From the NCBI GenBank assembly GCA_031254715.1, contig JAIRTY010000033.1:1-8566 (forward strand): DNA of 8,566 nt. Reading direction: 5' to 3'. Every line of letters begins with the position of its first letter. Within the stretch, counting starts at the first letter, position 1. Below are positions 1 to 6,478 of the stretch, piece by piece. Below the pieces are notes generated by a model. It worked only from the letters and a program-made list of their open reading frames with translations. It was not told the origin of the DNA and ran no database searches. The DNA is from Nocardiopsaceae bacterium (GTDB taxonomy: Bacteria > Actinomycetota > Actinomycetes > Streptosporangiales > Streptosporangiaceae). Position numbers and translations under genes: made by a program.

Positions 1-284
1 GTGGCCGCCGGGTCTGTGGCCGCCCGGTTGACGGCAGCCGGGCTGCCGCGGGCCAGGGCCGCGCTGACCTGGAGGCCGGTTCCGGCCAGCGCCAGCGCCA
101 GGCTGGCCGCGGCCAGCGCGAGCAGGCCGCGGGAGGCGGGCAGCCGGGCAAGTGTGGAAACAAAGTGCTGCCCTGGCAACCAGAAGTTTCCACGTTTGGC
201 CGGGGCGGTCCCGGGCGCGGCGCTGGCGGTCCCAGCGTGCCCCGGATCGGCTCCGCTCGGATGCCCCGCTGCCCTGGTTCGCAA
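1..284 (-). CDS. Mce-associated membrane protein 2, 3' end outside window
   Basis: This reading frame has no stop before the left edge and shows 94 codons. I take the TTG at 284 as the start: GAGAGGA lies eight bases upstream, no ATG or GTG occurs in frame, and the previous gene ends 21 bases earlier. The leader of about 50 residues is Ala/Gly/Pro-rich. A clear membrane helix follows (about 53-77, GLLALAAASLALALAGTG and onward), then SAALARGSPAAVNRAATDPAAT at the edge. The N-R-A-x-x-D-x-A-A-T pattern just after a membrane helix resembles Mce-associated proteins as I recall them, and a second such gene after the first is common in mce operons. An alternative start is the TTG at codon 36, which would drop most of the leader. 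The coding call is fairly good; the family call rests on the helix, this short motif and position. Confidence 0.65.
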   Translation of the reverse strand, partial: MRTRAAGHPSGADPGHAGTASAAPGTAPAKRGNFWLPGQHFVSTLARLPASRGLLALAAASLALALAGTGLQVSAALARGSPAAVNRAATDPAA

Positions 285-292
285 CTGATCTG

Positions 293-299
293 TCCTCTC
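293..299 (-). promoter_or_regulatory. Ribosome binding site of Mce-associated gene 2
   Basis: GAGAGGA on the minus strand lies eight bases before the TTG at 284, within the 21-base gap after the preceding stop codon. This supports the non-ATG start chosen for the last gene. Confidence 0.6.
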
Positions 300-305
300 G
301 CTGCT

Positions 306-968
306 CTAGCCCGGGGTGATCGAGCTGATCTTCCACCCGGTCCCGGTCCGGGTCAGCTCGGCCAGGTAACGGTTGCTGACGGTGGCCGCTCCGCCGGATT
401 CCGCCGTTTGCTGGATCCGGACGGTCGCGATCACCTGCGCGGTGCCGGCCTGCGGGTCCAGCCGGGTGACCGCCGCGCCGGTCACCGTTGCCGCCGAGCT
501 CGTCCCGGTCCGCTGGATCTGCGCCCTGGCCGCGGCGTTGGTCCGGGCGACCTGGGCGTGCTCGTGGCCGGTGGTGTCGGCCAGCCAGCGTGCCTGCCAG
601 GTGCTGAGCTGGCTGACGCGGACGGTGTTCAGGTCCGCGATCTCCCGCCTGGCCGCTGCCAGCACCTGATCGCGTACCTGCCCGGCCGCGGCCGGCCCGG
701 CATGGGCGGCCTGCCAGTACGACCAGCCCGACCAGCCAGCGAACCCGCCGGTGATCACGAGCAGCGCCCACCCGGCGAGCCACGCCTTGCGGGCGGAGCC
801 CCCCAGCCCGCACAGCCACGCCCGCCGGGCGGGGACCTCCAGCCCGCGCAGCCACCCTCGCCGGGCGACGCCCTCCCGGCCGGCCTCGCCCGCTCCGCGT
901 TCCCGGCCGGCGTCGCCGGCTCCGCGGGCCGGCCCGCCGCTACGGGTGGTGCTGCGAGCCGCGGACAT
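306..968 (-). CDS. Mce-associated membrane protein 1
   Basis: This is a single-pass protein of the Mce-associated type that commonly follows mceF in actinomycetes. From the ATG at 968 it has 220 residues; a GTG at 1001 would add 11 and lengthen the overlap with mceF from 29 to 62 bases. Neither start has a strong ribosome site (AGGG sits very close to 968), so the start is uncertain. The cytoplasmic N-terminus is Arg/Gly/Ala-rich and built from tandem repeats. One membrane helix follows (ALLVITGGFAGWSGWSYW and flanks). The outer domain has the usual layout: a helical part (AAGQVRDQVLAAARREIADLNTVR and onward) and then an NTF2-like beta part ending YLAELTRTGTGWKISSITPG. Its role is probably stabilising or accessory to the Mce complex, inferred from context and from recalled mycobacterial homologues. 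It has one cysteine, on the cytoplasmic side. Confidence 0.82.
   Translation of the reverse strand: MSAARSTTRSGGPARGAGDAGRERGAGEAGREGVARRGWLRGLEVPARRAWLCGLGGSARKAWLAGWALLVITGGFAGWSGWSYWQAAHAGPAAAGQVRDQVLAAARREIADLNTVRVSQLSTWQARWLADTTGHEHAQVARTNAAARAQIQRTGTSSAATVTGAAVTRLDPQAGTAQVIATVRIQQTAESGGAATVSNRYLAELTRTGTGWKISSITPG
778..885. repeat. Three tandem 36-bp repeats inside Mce-associated gene 1
   Basis: Three imperfect copies start at 778, 814 and 850, each opening with AGCCAC on the plus strand. The period is exactly 36 bases, so it stays in frame and encodes 12-residue units on the minus strand: ARRGWLRGLEVP, ARRAWLCGLGGS and ARKAWLAGWALL. The last unit leads into the membrane helix. Confidence 0.8.
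874..927. repeat. Two tandem 27-bp repeats inside Mce-associated gene 1
   Basis: Copies at 874-900 and 901-927 begin TCCCGGCCGG on the plus strand and differ at 3 of 27 positions. They encode the nine-residue units GAGDAGRER and GAGEAGREG on the minus strand and adjoin the 36-bp repeat block. Confidence 0.8.
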
Positions 969-2043
969 TGCCCTGGCCGACTGGTTCGGTGCAGCTGGCA
1001 CGCGCGTTCAGCGCCGGGTGAGGTTTCGCGTTGCTCGTTCCCTTCCGGTAAGGAGTGCCCCCGTAACCGCTGGTGCAGGGCAGCGGGCTGAAGAAGGTCA
1101 GTGCCATGCCGAAGTTGGCGCCGTGCGGGGTGATCACCGTGTTCCCGACCGCGACCGCAGCCGGGAGCGCGCTCAGCAGCTCCCGCAGGTTCGCATGCCG
1201 GGGCAGGGCGATGTCGGAGGCGGTCAGCAGGTTGGCGAGGGTCAGCCCTAGATCCGGGGTGTTGTCCTTGAGCAGGCCGGTGATCTGCGTCGCCGCCCCG
1301 GGCGTTGCCGAGATCAGCCGCCGCAGGTCGGTGTCGGAGTTCGCGAGCTGACGGGCGAACAGCTCGCCCTGCGCGGCGAACGTCTTGATCTCGGCCGTCT
1401 CGGCCTGCTGGGTGGCCAGCACCGTGTTCCCGTCCCGGATCAGGGCCGTGGACTGCGGCAGGTCGTTGCTCGCCGACTGGGTGTAGCTGCTGGCGGAGTC
1501 GAGCAGGACCCGCAGGTTCGGCCCCTGGCCGTTGAACCCGTAGTACAGCTCGTTCACCAGGGTCCGCAGTGACTTGCCCGGCAGCGAGGTCGCCAGCTGA
1601 TCAGTGGCGGTGAGCAGGCCGGTCACCGGCGCCGGGACCTGGGTACTGGCCTGCCTGATGACCGCGCCGGTGGTCAGGTAGGGGCCGGCCGCCGACCGCG
1701 GCCGCAGGTCGACGTAGGTCTCCCCGACCGCGGACAGGTCGGCGACCACCGCCTGCGCGGTGGCCGGTATGCGTGGCGCCGAATCGTTGATGTCCAGGTC
1801 CGCCTGCACGCCGCCGCCGTCGAGGTGCAGCGCGCCGACCCGGCCGACCGAGACCCCGCGGTAGGTGACGTTGGCGTTCGGGTACAGGCCGCCGGCCCGC
1901 GGCAGGTTCAGGTGGACCACGTAGTAGCCGCGCAGCCCGACGTACCTGCCCACCCTCGCGTAGTGCAGCCCGGTGTAGGCGATCACGGCGACCGCGATCA
2001 GCGCGAACAGCACGATCTTGACGCGGGTGGCGATGGTGAGCAT
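940..2043 (-). CDS. mceF: MceF, Mce-family lipid-transport protein
   Basis: This is the sixth and last MCE subunit, 367 residues. It starts MLTIATRVK, with a membrane anchor at about 9-28 and an MCE domain at about 38-116 bearing RGVSVGRV (62-69) and AVGETYVDLRP (105-115). A helical region runs to about 295. It then has GMALTFFSPLPCTSGYGG, and the only two cysteines are 323 and 351. The ATG at 2043 is served by GGGAGG nine bases upstream, which shares a base with the mceE stop. The C-terminal tail is short compared with mycobacterial MceF proteins, which carry long Pro-rich tails. The last part of the gene overlaps the start of the next gene in another frame. Role by family: completes the MCE heterohexamer. 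Confidence 0.95.
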   Translation of the reverse strand: MLTIATRVKIVLFALIAVAVIAYTGLHYARVGRYVGLRGYYVVHLNLPRAGGLYPNANVTYRGVSVGRVGALHLDGGGVQADLDINDSAPRIPATAQAVVADLSAVGETYVDLRPRSAAGPYLTTGAVIRQASTQVPAPVTGLLTATDQLATSLPGKSLRTLVNELYYGFNGQGPNLRVLLDSASSYTQSASNDLPQSTALIRDGNTVLATQQAETAEIKTFAAQGELFARQLANSDTDLRRLISATPGAATQITGLLKDNTPDLGLTLANLLTASDIALPRHANLRELLSALPAAVAVGNTVITPHGANFGMALTFFSPLPCTSGYGGTPYRKGTSNAKPHPALNARASCTEPVGQGNVRGSQHHP

Positions 2044-2057
2044 GAGCGTTCGCCTCC

Positions 2058-3137
2058 CTAGGGCTGCGGCGGGCAGGTCAGGCGACCGGACGGGGCCGGG
2101 CTGGGCGCGGCCTGGTCGCCGGGTGTCAGCGGCGCGATCACGCAGGTTCCCTTCTGGGCGACGACCCTCAGGTAGGCGTTCAGGTAGTCGCTGTTGCCGA
2201 TCCCCCTTAGCACCTGGTTCGGGAACGGGAACGTGAACAGCACCTGCAGCGCCCGGGGGAGGGCACTGCCCGCGTTGGCCAGGTTCCGCAGGATCGGGTT
2301 CAGCGCCTGCAGGTCGGCGGTGGCCTGGGCGGCGCTCTTGTTGATGGTGTCCACCGCGACGTTGGACAGCCGGTGCAGCGCGTTGAGCATGGTCTGGAGC
2401 TGGCCGAGCTGGCGGGTGAACACCTTCGCCCCCGGGGCCAGGTGGTCAAGCACGTAGCCGATCTGCCGGTCGCGGGCGCGCAGATTGTGCGCCAGCTGGT
2501 TGATCCCATCCAGCGCGTTCGTGATGTCGTGCCGGTGCGCATCGAGGTTGGACACCAGCCCGGTGATCTCTTTCAGCACCGACCGGACCTGCGGCACGTT
2601 GCCATGCAGCGCCCGGTTGAGTTCGGTGTCGATGCTGTGGAGCTGGGCCAGGCCGCCGCCGTTCAGCAGTGCCGACAGCGCGCCGAGCACCGCCTCCACG
2701 GTCACGTTGGCGGTGGTCCGGTACACCGGGATGGTCGCGCCCGGGGCCAGCCTGCCCCGGCCGGGCAGCCCGGGCGGCGGGGCGAGGGCCACGTACTGGT
2801 CACCGAACAGGCTTGACTGCGCGAGCTGGGCGGTTGCGTTGGCTGGCAGCCGCACCCTGCCGTTGATCTGCATGGTGACAACGGCGTTCCAGCTTCCCCG
2901 CGGCACCGAAAGTCCGGTGACCCGGCCCACCGCCACGTCGTTGACCCGGACCGCGGCCTGCGGCACCAGGTCGACGACGTTCGCGAACGCGGCTTTCACC
3001 GTGTACGGGTGGCTGCCCAGGCTGGCGCCGCCGGGCAGCGGCAGGCTGTAGATGCCCTGGAAGCCGCTGTTCGAGCTGCAGGCGGTCAGGGTGAGGGCGG
3101 CCGCCGCGGCAGCGGCCGCCAGCACGGCCCTGCGCAT
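2058..3137 (-). CDS. mceE: MceE, Mce-family lipoprotein (LprK-like)
   Basis: This is the fifth MCE subunit and the lipid-anchored one, corresponding by position and lipobox to LprK/LprL-type proteins of mycobacteria. From the ATG at 3137 it has 359 residues. It begins MRRAVL, then eight alanines, then a lipobox LTAC with Cys20 as the predicted lipidated residue. The frame is open to 3326, but that 63-residue extension overlaps mceD and would bury the signal peptide. The 3137 start also has GGAGGTGG upstream and a TGATG junction with mceD. The MCE domain (about 44-120) contains NDVAVGRV (66-73) and LFGDQYVALAP (110-120). A helical region runs from about 145 to 300. Apart from Cys20 the only cysteines are 332 and 355, near the C-terminus. 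The gene ends with TAG, 14 bases before mceF. Confidence 0.97.
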   Translation of the reverse strand: MRRAVLAAAAAAAALTLTACSSNSGFQGIYSLPLPGGASLGSHPYTVKAAFANVVDLVPQAAVRVNDVAVGRVTGLSVPRGSWNAVVTMQINGRVRLPANATAQLAQSSLFGDQYVALAPPPGLPGRGRLAPGATIPVYRTTANVTVEAVLGALSALLNGGGLAQLHSIDTELNRALHGNVPQVRSVLKEITGLVSNLDAHRHDITNALDGINQLAHNLRARDRQIGYVLDHLAPGAKVFTRQLGQLQTMLNALHRLSNVAVDTINKSAAQATADLQALNPILRNLANAGSALPRALQVLFTFPFPNQVLRGIGNSDYLNAYLRVVAQKGTCVIAPLTPGDQAAPSPAPSGRLTCPPQP

Positions 3138-4345
3138 CACCGGCCACCTCCCCCGCTGGCGCCGGCGCCGGCTGACGAGCCCGGCGACGGGGCGGGCGCG
3201 CCGGCCACCGGCAGTGGCAGTGCCCCGGCTGCCTGCCCGGAGCCGCCCGCCCCGGTGCCGCCCGCACCGGAGCCGCCCGCCCCGGTGGGGCACCCCTGCT
3301 GCGTCGGGTTGGTGATGTACGAGCACCGGCCCAGGCTGATCTCGTTCAGGTCGCCGCGGGCGTCCAGCGTGCCGTTGCCCGGGTCGTAGGCGTTCAGCAG
3401 GTTGTCGGCGGCAAGCGGGTAGTTGTCCAGCGACTGGGCCAGCGACGACCGCTCGTTCGCGAGGATCCGGGTGACCGCCTGCAGCTTGCGGAGGTTCGAC
3501 TTCAGCGCGTGCCGGTGGCTCTGGACGAACCCCTGCACCTGGCCGAGCGCGGTGGCCAGCTGGTTCAGCGCCCGGCTCAGGTCCTGCCGGTCCGCGGCCA
3601 GGAAGCTGGACACCTGGGCGAGCTGCTGCTGCGCGAGCCGCACCTGGCCGTTGTTGTTCTTCAGCATCCGGGTGAACATCTCGAGGTTGTCGATGGTGGC
3701 GAAGAAGTTGCCCCGCGACCCGGCGAGCGTCCGTTGCAGCTGGCTGAACTGGTAGATCATCGTGCCGAAGGCCTTGCCGTTGCCGGCCAGGTTCTTCGCC
3801 CCGGTGTTGATCACGTCGGACAGCGCGCCATGCTTGTTCACCCCGTTCGGGCCGAGGTCATGGGCGAACTTGGTGATGGCCGCGTACAGCTGGTCAAGCT
3901 CGACCGGGGTGGCGGTGCGGCCGGCGGGGATCTGCGCGCCGCTGGCCAGCCGCGGGCCGCCCGAGTAGGCGGGGCTGAGCTGGATGTACCGGTCGGCGAC
4001 GATGCTCGGCACCACCACCACCGCGTCCGCGCGTGCGGGCACCGGGACGGTGCCGTTCACGCTCATGATCACCCGGACCAGCCCGCCGGCCGGCCGGACC
4101 GAGTCCACCGTGCCCACCTTGACGCCGAGGATCCGCACGTCGGAGCCGGGGTAGACGCTCACGGCCTCGGGGAAGTAGGCGGTGACCCGGGTGGCGGACG
4201 GGCCGGACAGCGTCACCATCAGCGCTCCGGCGACCGCCACGGCCAGCACGAACGCCACCGCCCCGACGAGGGTCGCCCGCCGCGCGGTCCGGCCGCCGAG
4301 CCGGGCCCAGCCCGCCGCGGCCCGTTCCCGCCAGGTTGCTGTCAT
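3137..4345 (-). CDS. mceD: MceD, Mce-family lipid-transport protein with Gly-rich tail
   Basis: This is the fourth MCE subunit, 402 residues. The leader is basic and Ala/Arg-rich, with a membrane anchor at about 25-47. The MCE domain (about 52-126) contains LGVKVGTV (73-80) and IVADRYIQLSP (115-125). A helical region rich in Gln and Leu runs from about 148 to 315. Cys341 and Cys352 are the only cysteines, only 11 residues apart. After them comes a low-complexity tail of 50 residues: three copies of a (S/T)GAGG-like unit, then an Ala/Pro/Ser/Gly stretch ending in GGGGR. The tail is encoded by direct DNA repeats. The ATG at 4345 is preceded by GGAGG five bases away, inside the end of mceC. The stop overlaps the mceE start by one base (TGATG). 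Mycobacterial MceD proteins also carry low-complexity tails, often longer. Confidence 0.96.
   Translation of the reverse strand: MTATWRERAAAGWARLGGRTARRATLVGAVAFVLAVAVAGALMVTLSGPSATRVTAYFPEAVSVYPGSDVRILGVKVGTVDSVRPAGGLVRVIMSVNGTVPVPARADAVVVVPSIVADRYIQLSPAYSGGPRLASGAQIPAGRTATPVELDQLYAAITKFAHDLGPNGVNKHGALSDVINTGAKNLAGNGKAFGTMIYQFSQLQRTLAGSRGNFFATIDNLEMFTRMLKNNNGQVRLAQQQLAQVSSFLAADRQDLSRALNQLATALGQVQGFVQSHRHALKSNLRKLQAVTRILANERSSLAQSLDNYPLAADNLLNAYDPGNGTLDARGDLNEISLGRCSYITNPTQQGCPTGAGGSGAGGTGAGGSGQAAGALPLPVAGAPAPSPGSSAGAGASGGGGR
3147..3151 (-). promoter_or_regulatory. Ribosome binding site of mceE
   Basis: GGAGG lies nine bases before the ATG at 3137, inside the end of mceD. It supports the start that places a lipoprotein signal peptide at the N-terminus, against the longer frame from 3326. 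Confidence 0.75.
3237..3287. repeat. Direct repeats encoding the MceD Gly-rich tail
   Basis: A 21-base sequence beginning CCGGAGCCGC on the plus strand occurs exactly at 3237-3257 and again at 3267-3287. A diverged 15-base unit lies between them. On the minus strand they encode three successive GAGG units (TGAGGSGAGGTGAGGSG) just after the last cysteine of MceD. Confidence 0.75.
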
Positions 4346-4346
4346 C

Positions 4347-5375
4347 TCAGCCTCCGACCTTGGGCGGCATGCAGCCGGACTTCGGCTGGGTACCGCCGTA
4401 ATTGCGGGTCACGAGGTGGCACAGGTAGGAGTCGAACCAGCGGCCGTTGCCGACCGTGTTGCCGACCAGCCGGGAGTACGGGCCGAGCAGCGCGAACGTC
4501 CGCCGCAGGTTGTCCTGGTTGCGTTGCAGCACGGCCGTGACCTGGCCGAGCTTGGACAGCGCCGGGCCGAGCTCGGCGTTGTCCCTGCTGACCAGCTGGC
4601 GGAGCTGGATGGCCATCTGCTGGGTGCCGATGAGCAGCGAGGCGATCGACTGCTGCTGCAACCGCAGCTCGGCCAGCAGCTGGTTGCCGTGGTTGATCAG
4701 GGACTGGAACTCGCTGTCCTCGCTGGCGATGGTCCCGGTGACCTTCCTGGTGCCCTGCAGCAGCGCGGCGAGCTGCGCATCCTGCGAGGCGACAGCCCGG
4801 GACAGCGCGGCCAGCCCGGTCAGCGACTCGTGCACAGCGGGCGGGGTGTCAGCGAACGCCTGCGAGATCGTCTCCAGGCTCTTGGCCATCCGGTTCGTGT
4901 CGAGCTGGCCGAAGACCTGGCCCAGCTGGTTGAACGCCTGGGTGACGTCGTAGGGGGAGGTGGTGCGCGATTCCAGGATCGGGGCGGCGGGATCCTGGGT
5001 GGCCGCGCCGAGCGGGTCGAGCGCCAGGTACTTGGAGCCGAGGATCGTCTTGATGTCGATCGCAACCGTGCTGGCGTTCCCCACCCAGGCGTTTTTCACC
5101 TGGAACGAGACTTTCACCCGGTTACCGTCCAGCGATACGCCGGTCACCCGTCCCACCCTGACCCCCGCGACCCGGACCTCGTTGCCGGGTGTCAGGCCGG
5201 CTGATTCGGTGAAATACGCGGTGTAGCCGGTGCCGCCGCCGATCAGCGGCAGGTTGTTGGCGTTGAAGGCGAGGTAGGCGACGACGCCGATGATGACCAG
5301 GCCGACGAGGGCCACCGCCACCGGGTTGCGCTCCCGGAGCGGCGTGCCATTGCGCAGCCGCGCCAGCCAGCTCAT
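4347..5375 (-). CDS. mceC: MceC, Mce-family lipid-transport protein
   Basis: This is the third MCE subunit, 342 residues from the ATG at 5375. The frame is open upstream to 5459, but that 28-residue extension (Gly/Arg-rich) lies inside mceB and is not anchor-like. The 5375 start gives the usual short basic leader, overlaps the mceB stop as ATGA, and has GGGAGGTG just upstream. The membrane anchor is at about 19-37. The MCE domain (about 50-122) carries AGVRVGRV (70-77) and ILGSKYLALDP (111-121). A Gln/Leu-rich helical region at about 145-300 follows, then a short tail with Cys319 and Cys335, the only two cysteines. It lacks the long C-terminal extension found in some mycobacterial MceC proteins. 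The last codons supply the GGAGG for mceD, which starts one base after the stop. Confidence 0.96.
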   Translation of the reverse strand: MSWLARLRNGTPLRERNPVAVALVGLVIIGVVAYLAFNANNLPLIGGGTGYTAYFTESAGLTPGNEVRVAGVRVGRVTGVSLDGNRVKVSFQVKNAWVGNASTVAIDIKTILGSKYLALDPLGAATQDPAAPILESRTTSPYDVTQAFNQLGQVFGQLDTNRMAKSLETISQAFADTPPAVHESLTGLAALSRAVASQDAQLAALLQGTRKVTGTIASEDSEFQSLINHGNQLLAELRLQQQSIASLLIGTQQMAIQLRQLVSRDNAELGPALSKLGQVTAVLQRNQDNLRRTFALLGPYSRLVGNTVGNGRWFDSYLCHLVTRNYGGTQPKSGCMPPKVGG

Positions 5376-6478
5376 GACGTGCACCTCCCGGCCCGGACCG
5401 GGATGCCGGTCGGCGCGGGGCCGAACGCCTCCTTGACCCCGGACACCGCCGCCTTGCACAGGTAGAGGTTGAACCAGGAGCCGTAGGAGGCGAGCCGGCC
5501 CAGGGAGGTCATCTTGGCCGGAGCCTTCCGCAGGAACGACTCGATCTGGGTGGTGCCGGCCGCCAGGTTGCCGGACAGCCGCCCGAGCTGATGGATGTCC
5601 TCGGTCAGCGGCGGGTTGAACCCCCTCAGCATCCCGGCGGTGGCGTTGGTCAGGCTGGACATCGCGTGGATCGCGTTGCCGAACGGCACCCGGTCGGCGG
5701 CCAGCCCGGAGACCAGCTGCTGCAGCGTGGTCACCAGGTCGGCCAGCTCACCGCCGCGCGTGTTAACCGTGGTCACGACCGAGTTCAGGTTCCTGATCAC
5801 CGCGTCGATGACCTTGTTCTTGCGGGCCAGCGTGGTGGTGAGCTGCCCGACGTTGGAGACCAGGGTGTCCATCGTGGTGCCCTCGCCCTGCAGCACCCCG
5901 ATGATCTCCTGTGACAGCCGGTTCACGTCCCCCGGGGACAGGGCCTCGAACAGCGGCTGGAAGCCGTTGAACAGCTCGGTCAGGTTCAGCGCCGCGGTGG
6001 TCTGGGCCTCCGGGATCGTCCCGCCCCGTGGCAGTGCCCGGCCGACCGGCCCGGTGCCCTGGCCGAGCTCGATGTACCGCTGGCCGACCAGGTTCTTGTA
6101 GAAGATCGTGGCGGTCACCGACGCGGGCAGCACCCGGCCGGACTGGATGGCGAACCCCACCTTCGCCAGGTTGCGGTTCACCACGCCGATCGAGGTGACC
6201 TGGCCGATCCGCACCCCGGCGATGTCCACGTCGTCGCCCACGTTCAGCCCGGTCACGTCGGTGAACACGGCGTTGTACCCGCTGGTGCTGCCGACGCCGG
6301 TGTTGGCGATGGACAGGCCGAGGACCGCGGTGACGGCCGCGGTCACCAGGGTGAAGATGACCGAGTAGATCAGCGGCCGGGCGATGCTCCGGCGCCTGAT
6401 GCGCGCGGGAACGGGCGCCGGCCGGCCGCCGGCCGGCTGGTCCGGGGTCCCGGCGCGCAGTAACCGGTCGAGCGTCAC
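5372..6478 (-). CDS. mceB: MceB, Mce-family lipid-transport protein
   Basis: This is the second MCE subunit, 368 residues. A Pro/Arg-rich cytoplasmic leader of about 33 residues precedes the membrane anchor (about 35-57). The MCE domain lies at about 66-140 with AGVRIGQV (87-94) and NLVGQRYIEL (129-138). A helical region follows to about 320, and the protein ends close after the second cysteine (Cys341 and Cys366 are the only two). I chose the GTG at 6478 because it overlaps the mceA TGA as GTGA and has a strong GGAGGTGA seven bases upstream. The gene ends in a 4-base ATGA overlap with mceC. Mycobacterial MceB proteins are of similar length. Like its paralogues it should face the cell envelope and contribute one MCE domain to the hexameric ring; this role is inferred from the family. 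Confidence 0.96.
   Translation of the reverse strand: MTLDRLLRAGTPDQPAGGRPAPVPARIRRRSIARPLIYSVIFTLVTAAVTAVLGLSIANTGVGSTSGYNAVFTDVTGLNVGDDVDIAGVRIGQVTSIGVVNRNLAKVGFAIQSGRVLPASVTATIFYKNLVGQRYIELGQGTGPVGRALPRGGTIPEAQTTAALNLTELFNGFQPLFEALSPGDVNRLSQEIIGVLQGEGTTMDTLVSNVGQLTTTLARKNKVIDAVIRNLNSVVTTVNTRGGELADLVTTLQQLVSGLAADRVPFGNAIHAMSSLTNATAGMLRGFNPPLTEDIHQLGRLSGNLAAGTTQIESFLRKAPAKMTSLGRLASYGSWFNLYLCKAAVSGVKEAFGPAPTGIPVRAGRCTS
5382..5389 (-). promoter_or_regulatory. Ribosome binding site of mceC
   Basis: GGGAGGTG lies six bases before the ATG at 5375, inside the end of mceB. It decides the mceC start against the longer open frame beginning at 5459. Confidence 0.75.

Noticed and set aside
778..927. 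Possible CRISPR array, because of 36-bp periodic copies
   Set aside because: The copies are directly adjacent with no spacers, are imperfect, and keep a coding frame. They are protein-coding tandem repeats.
165..1091. Long plus-strand open frame of 308 residues
   Set aside because: It is antisense to the Mce-associated gene and mceF, its composition is Pro/Gly/Arg/Ala-rich and domain-free, and it reflects high GC with few stop codons.
3097..3119. Two GCGGCCGC palindromes 15 bases apart
   Set aside because: They arise from alanine codons in the mceE signal peptide, and I see no sign of a binding site.
3138..3326. Longer mceE start giving 422 residues
   Set aside because: It would add 63 Arg/Gly-rich residues translated from the mceD tail and bury the lipoprotein signal. 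The 3137 start has the ribosome site and the lipobox.
3509..4540. Long plus-strand open frame of 343 residues
   Set aside because: It mirrors mceD and mceC on the opposite strand. The translation is His/Arg/Gly/Val-rich with no recognisable domain.
4182..5204. Long plus-strand open frame of 340 residues
   Set aside because: It is antisense to mceC and part of mceD, both well supported by family motifs. Its composition is typical of a shadow frame.
5376..5459. Longer mceC start giving 370 residues
   Set aside because: The extra 28 residues lie inside mceB. The ATG at 5375 has a strong ribosome site and the ATGA junction.
6418..6437. GCCGGC-rich inverted repeat that could look like a terminator hairpin
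   Set aside because: It lies within the mceB leader codons (Pro/Ala/Gly-rich), has no T-run after it, and is expected by chance at this GC.
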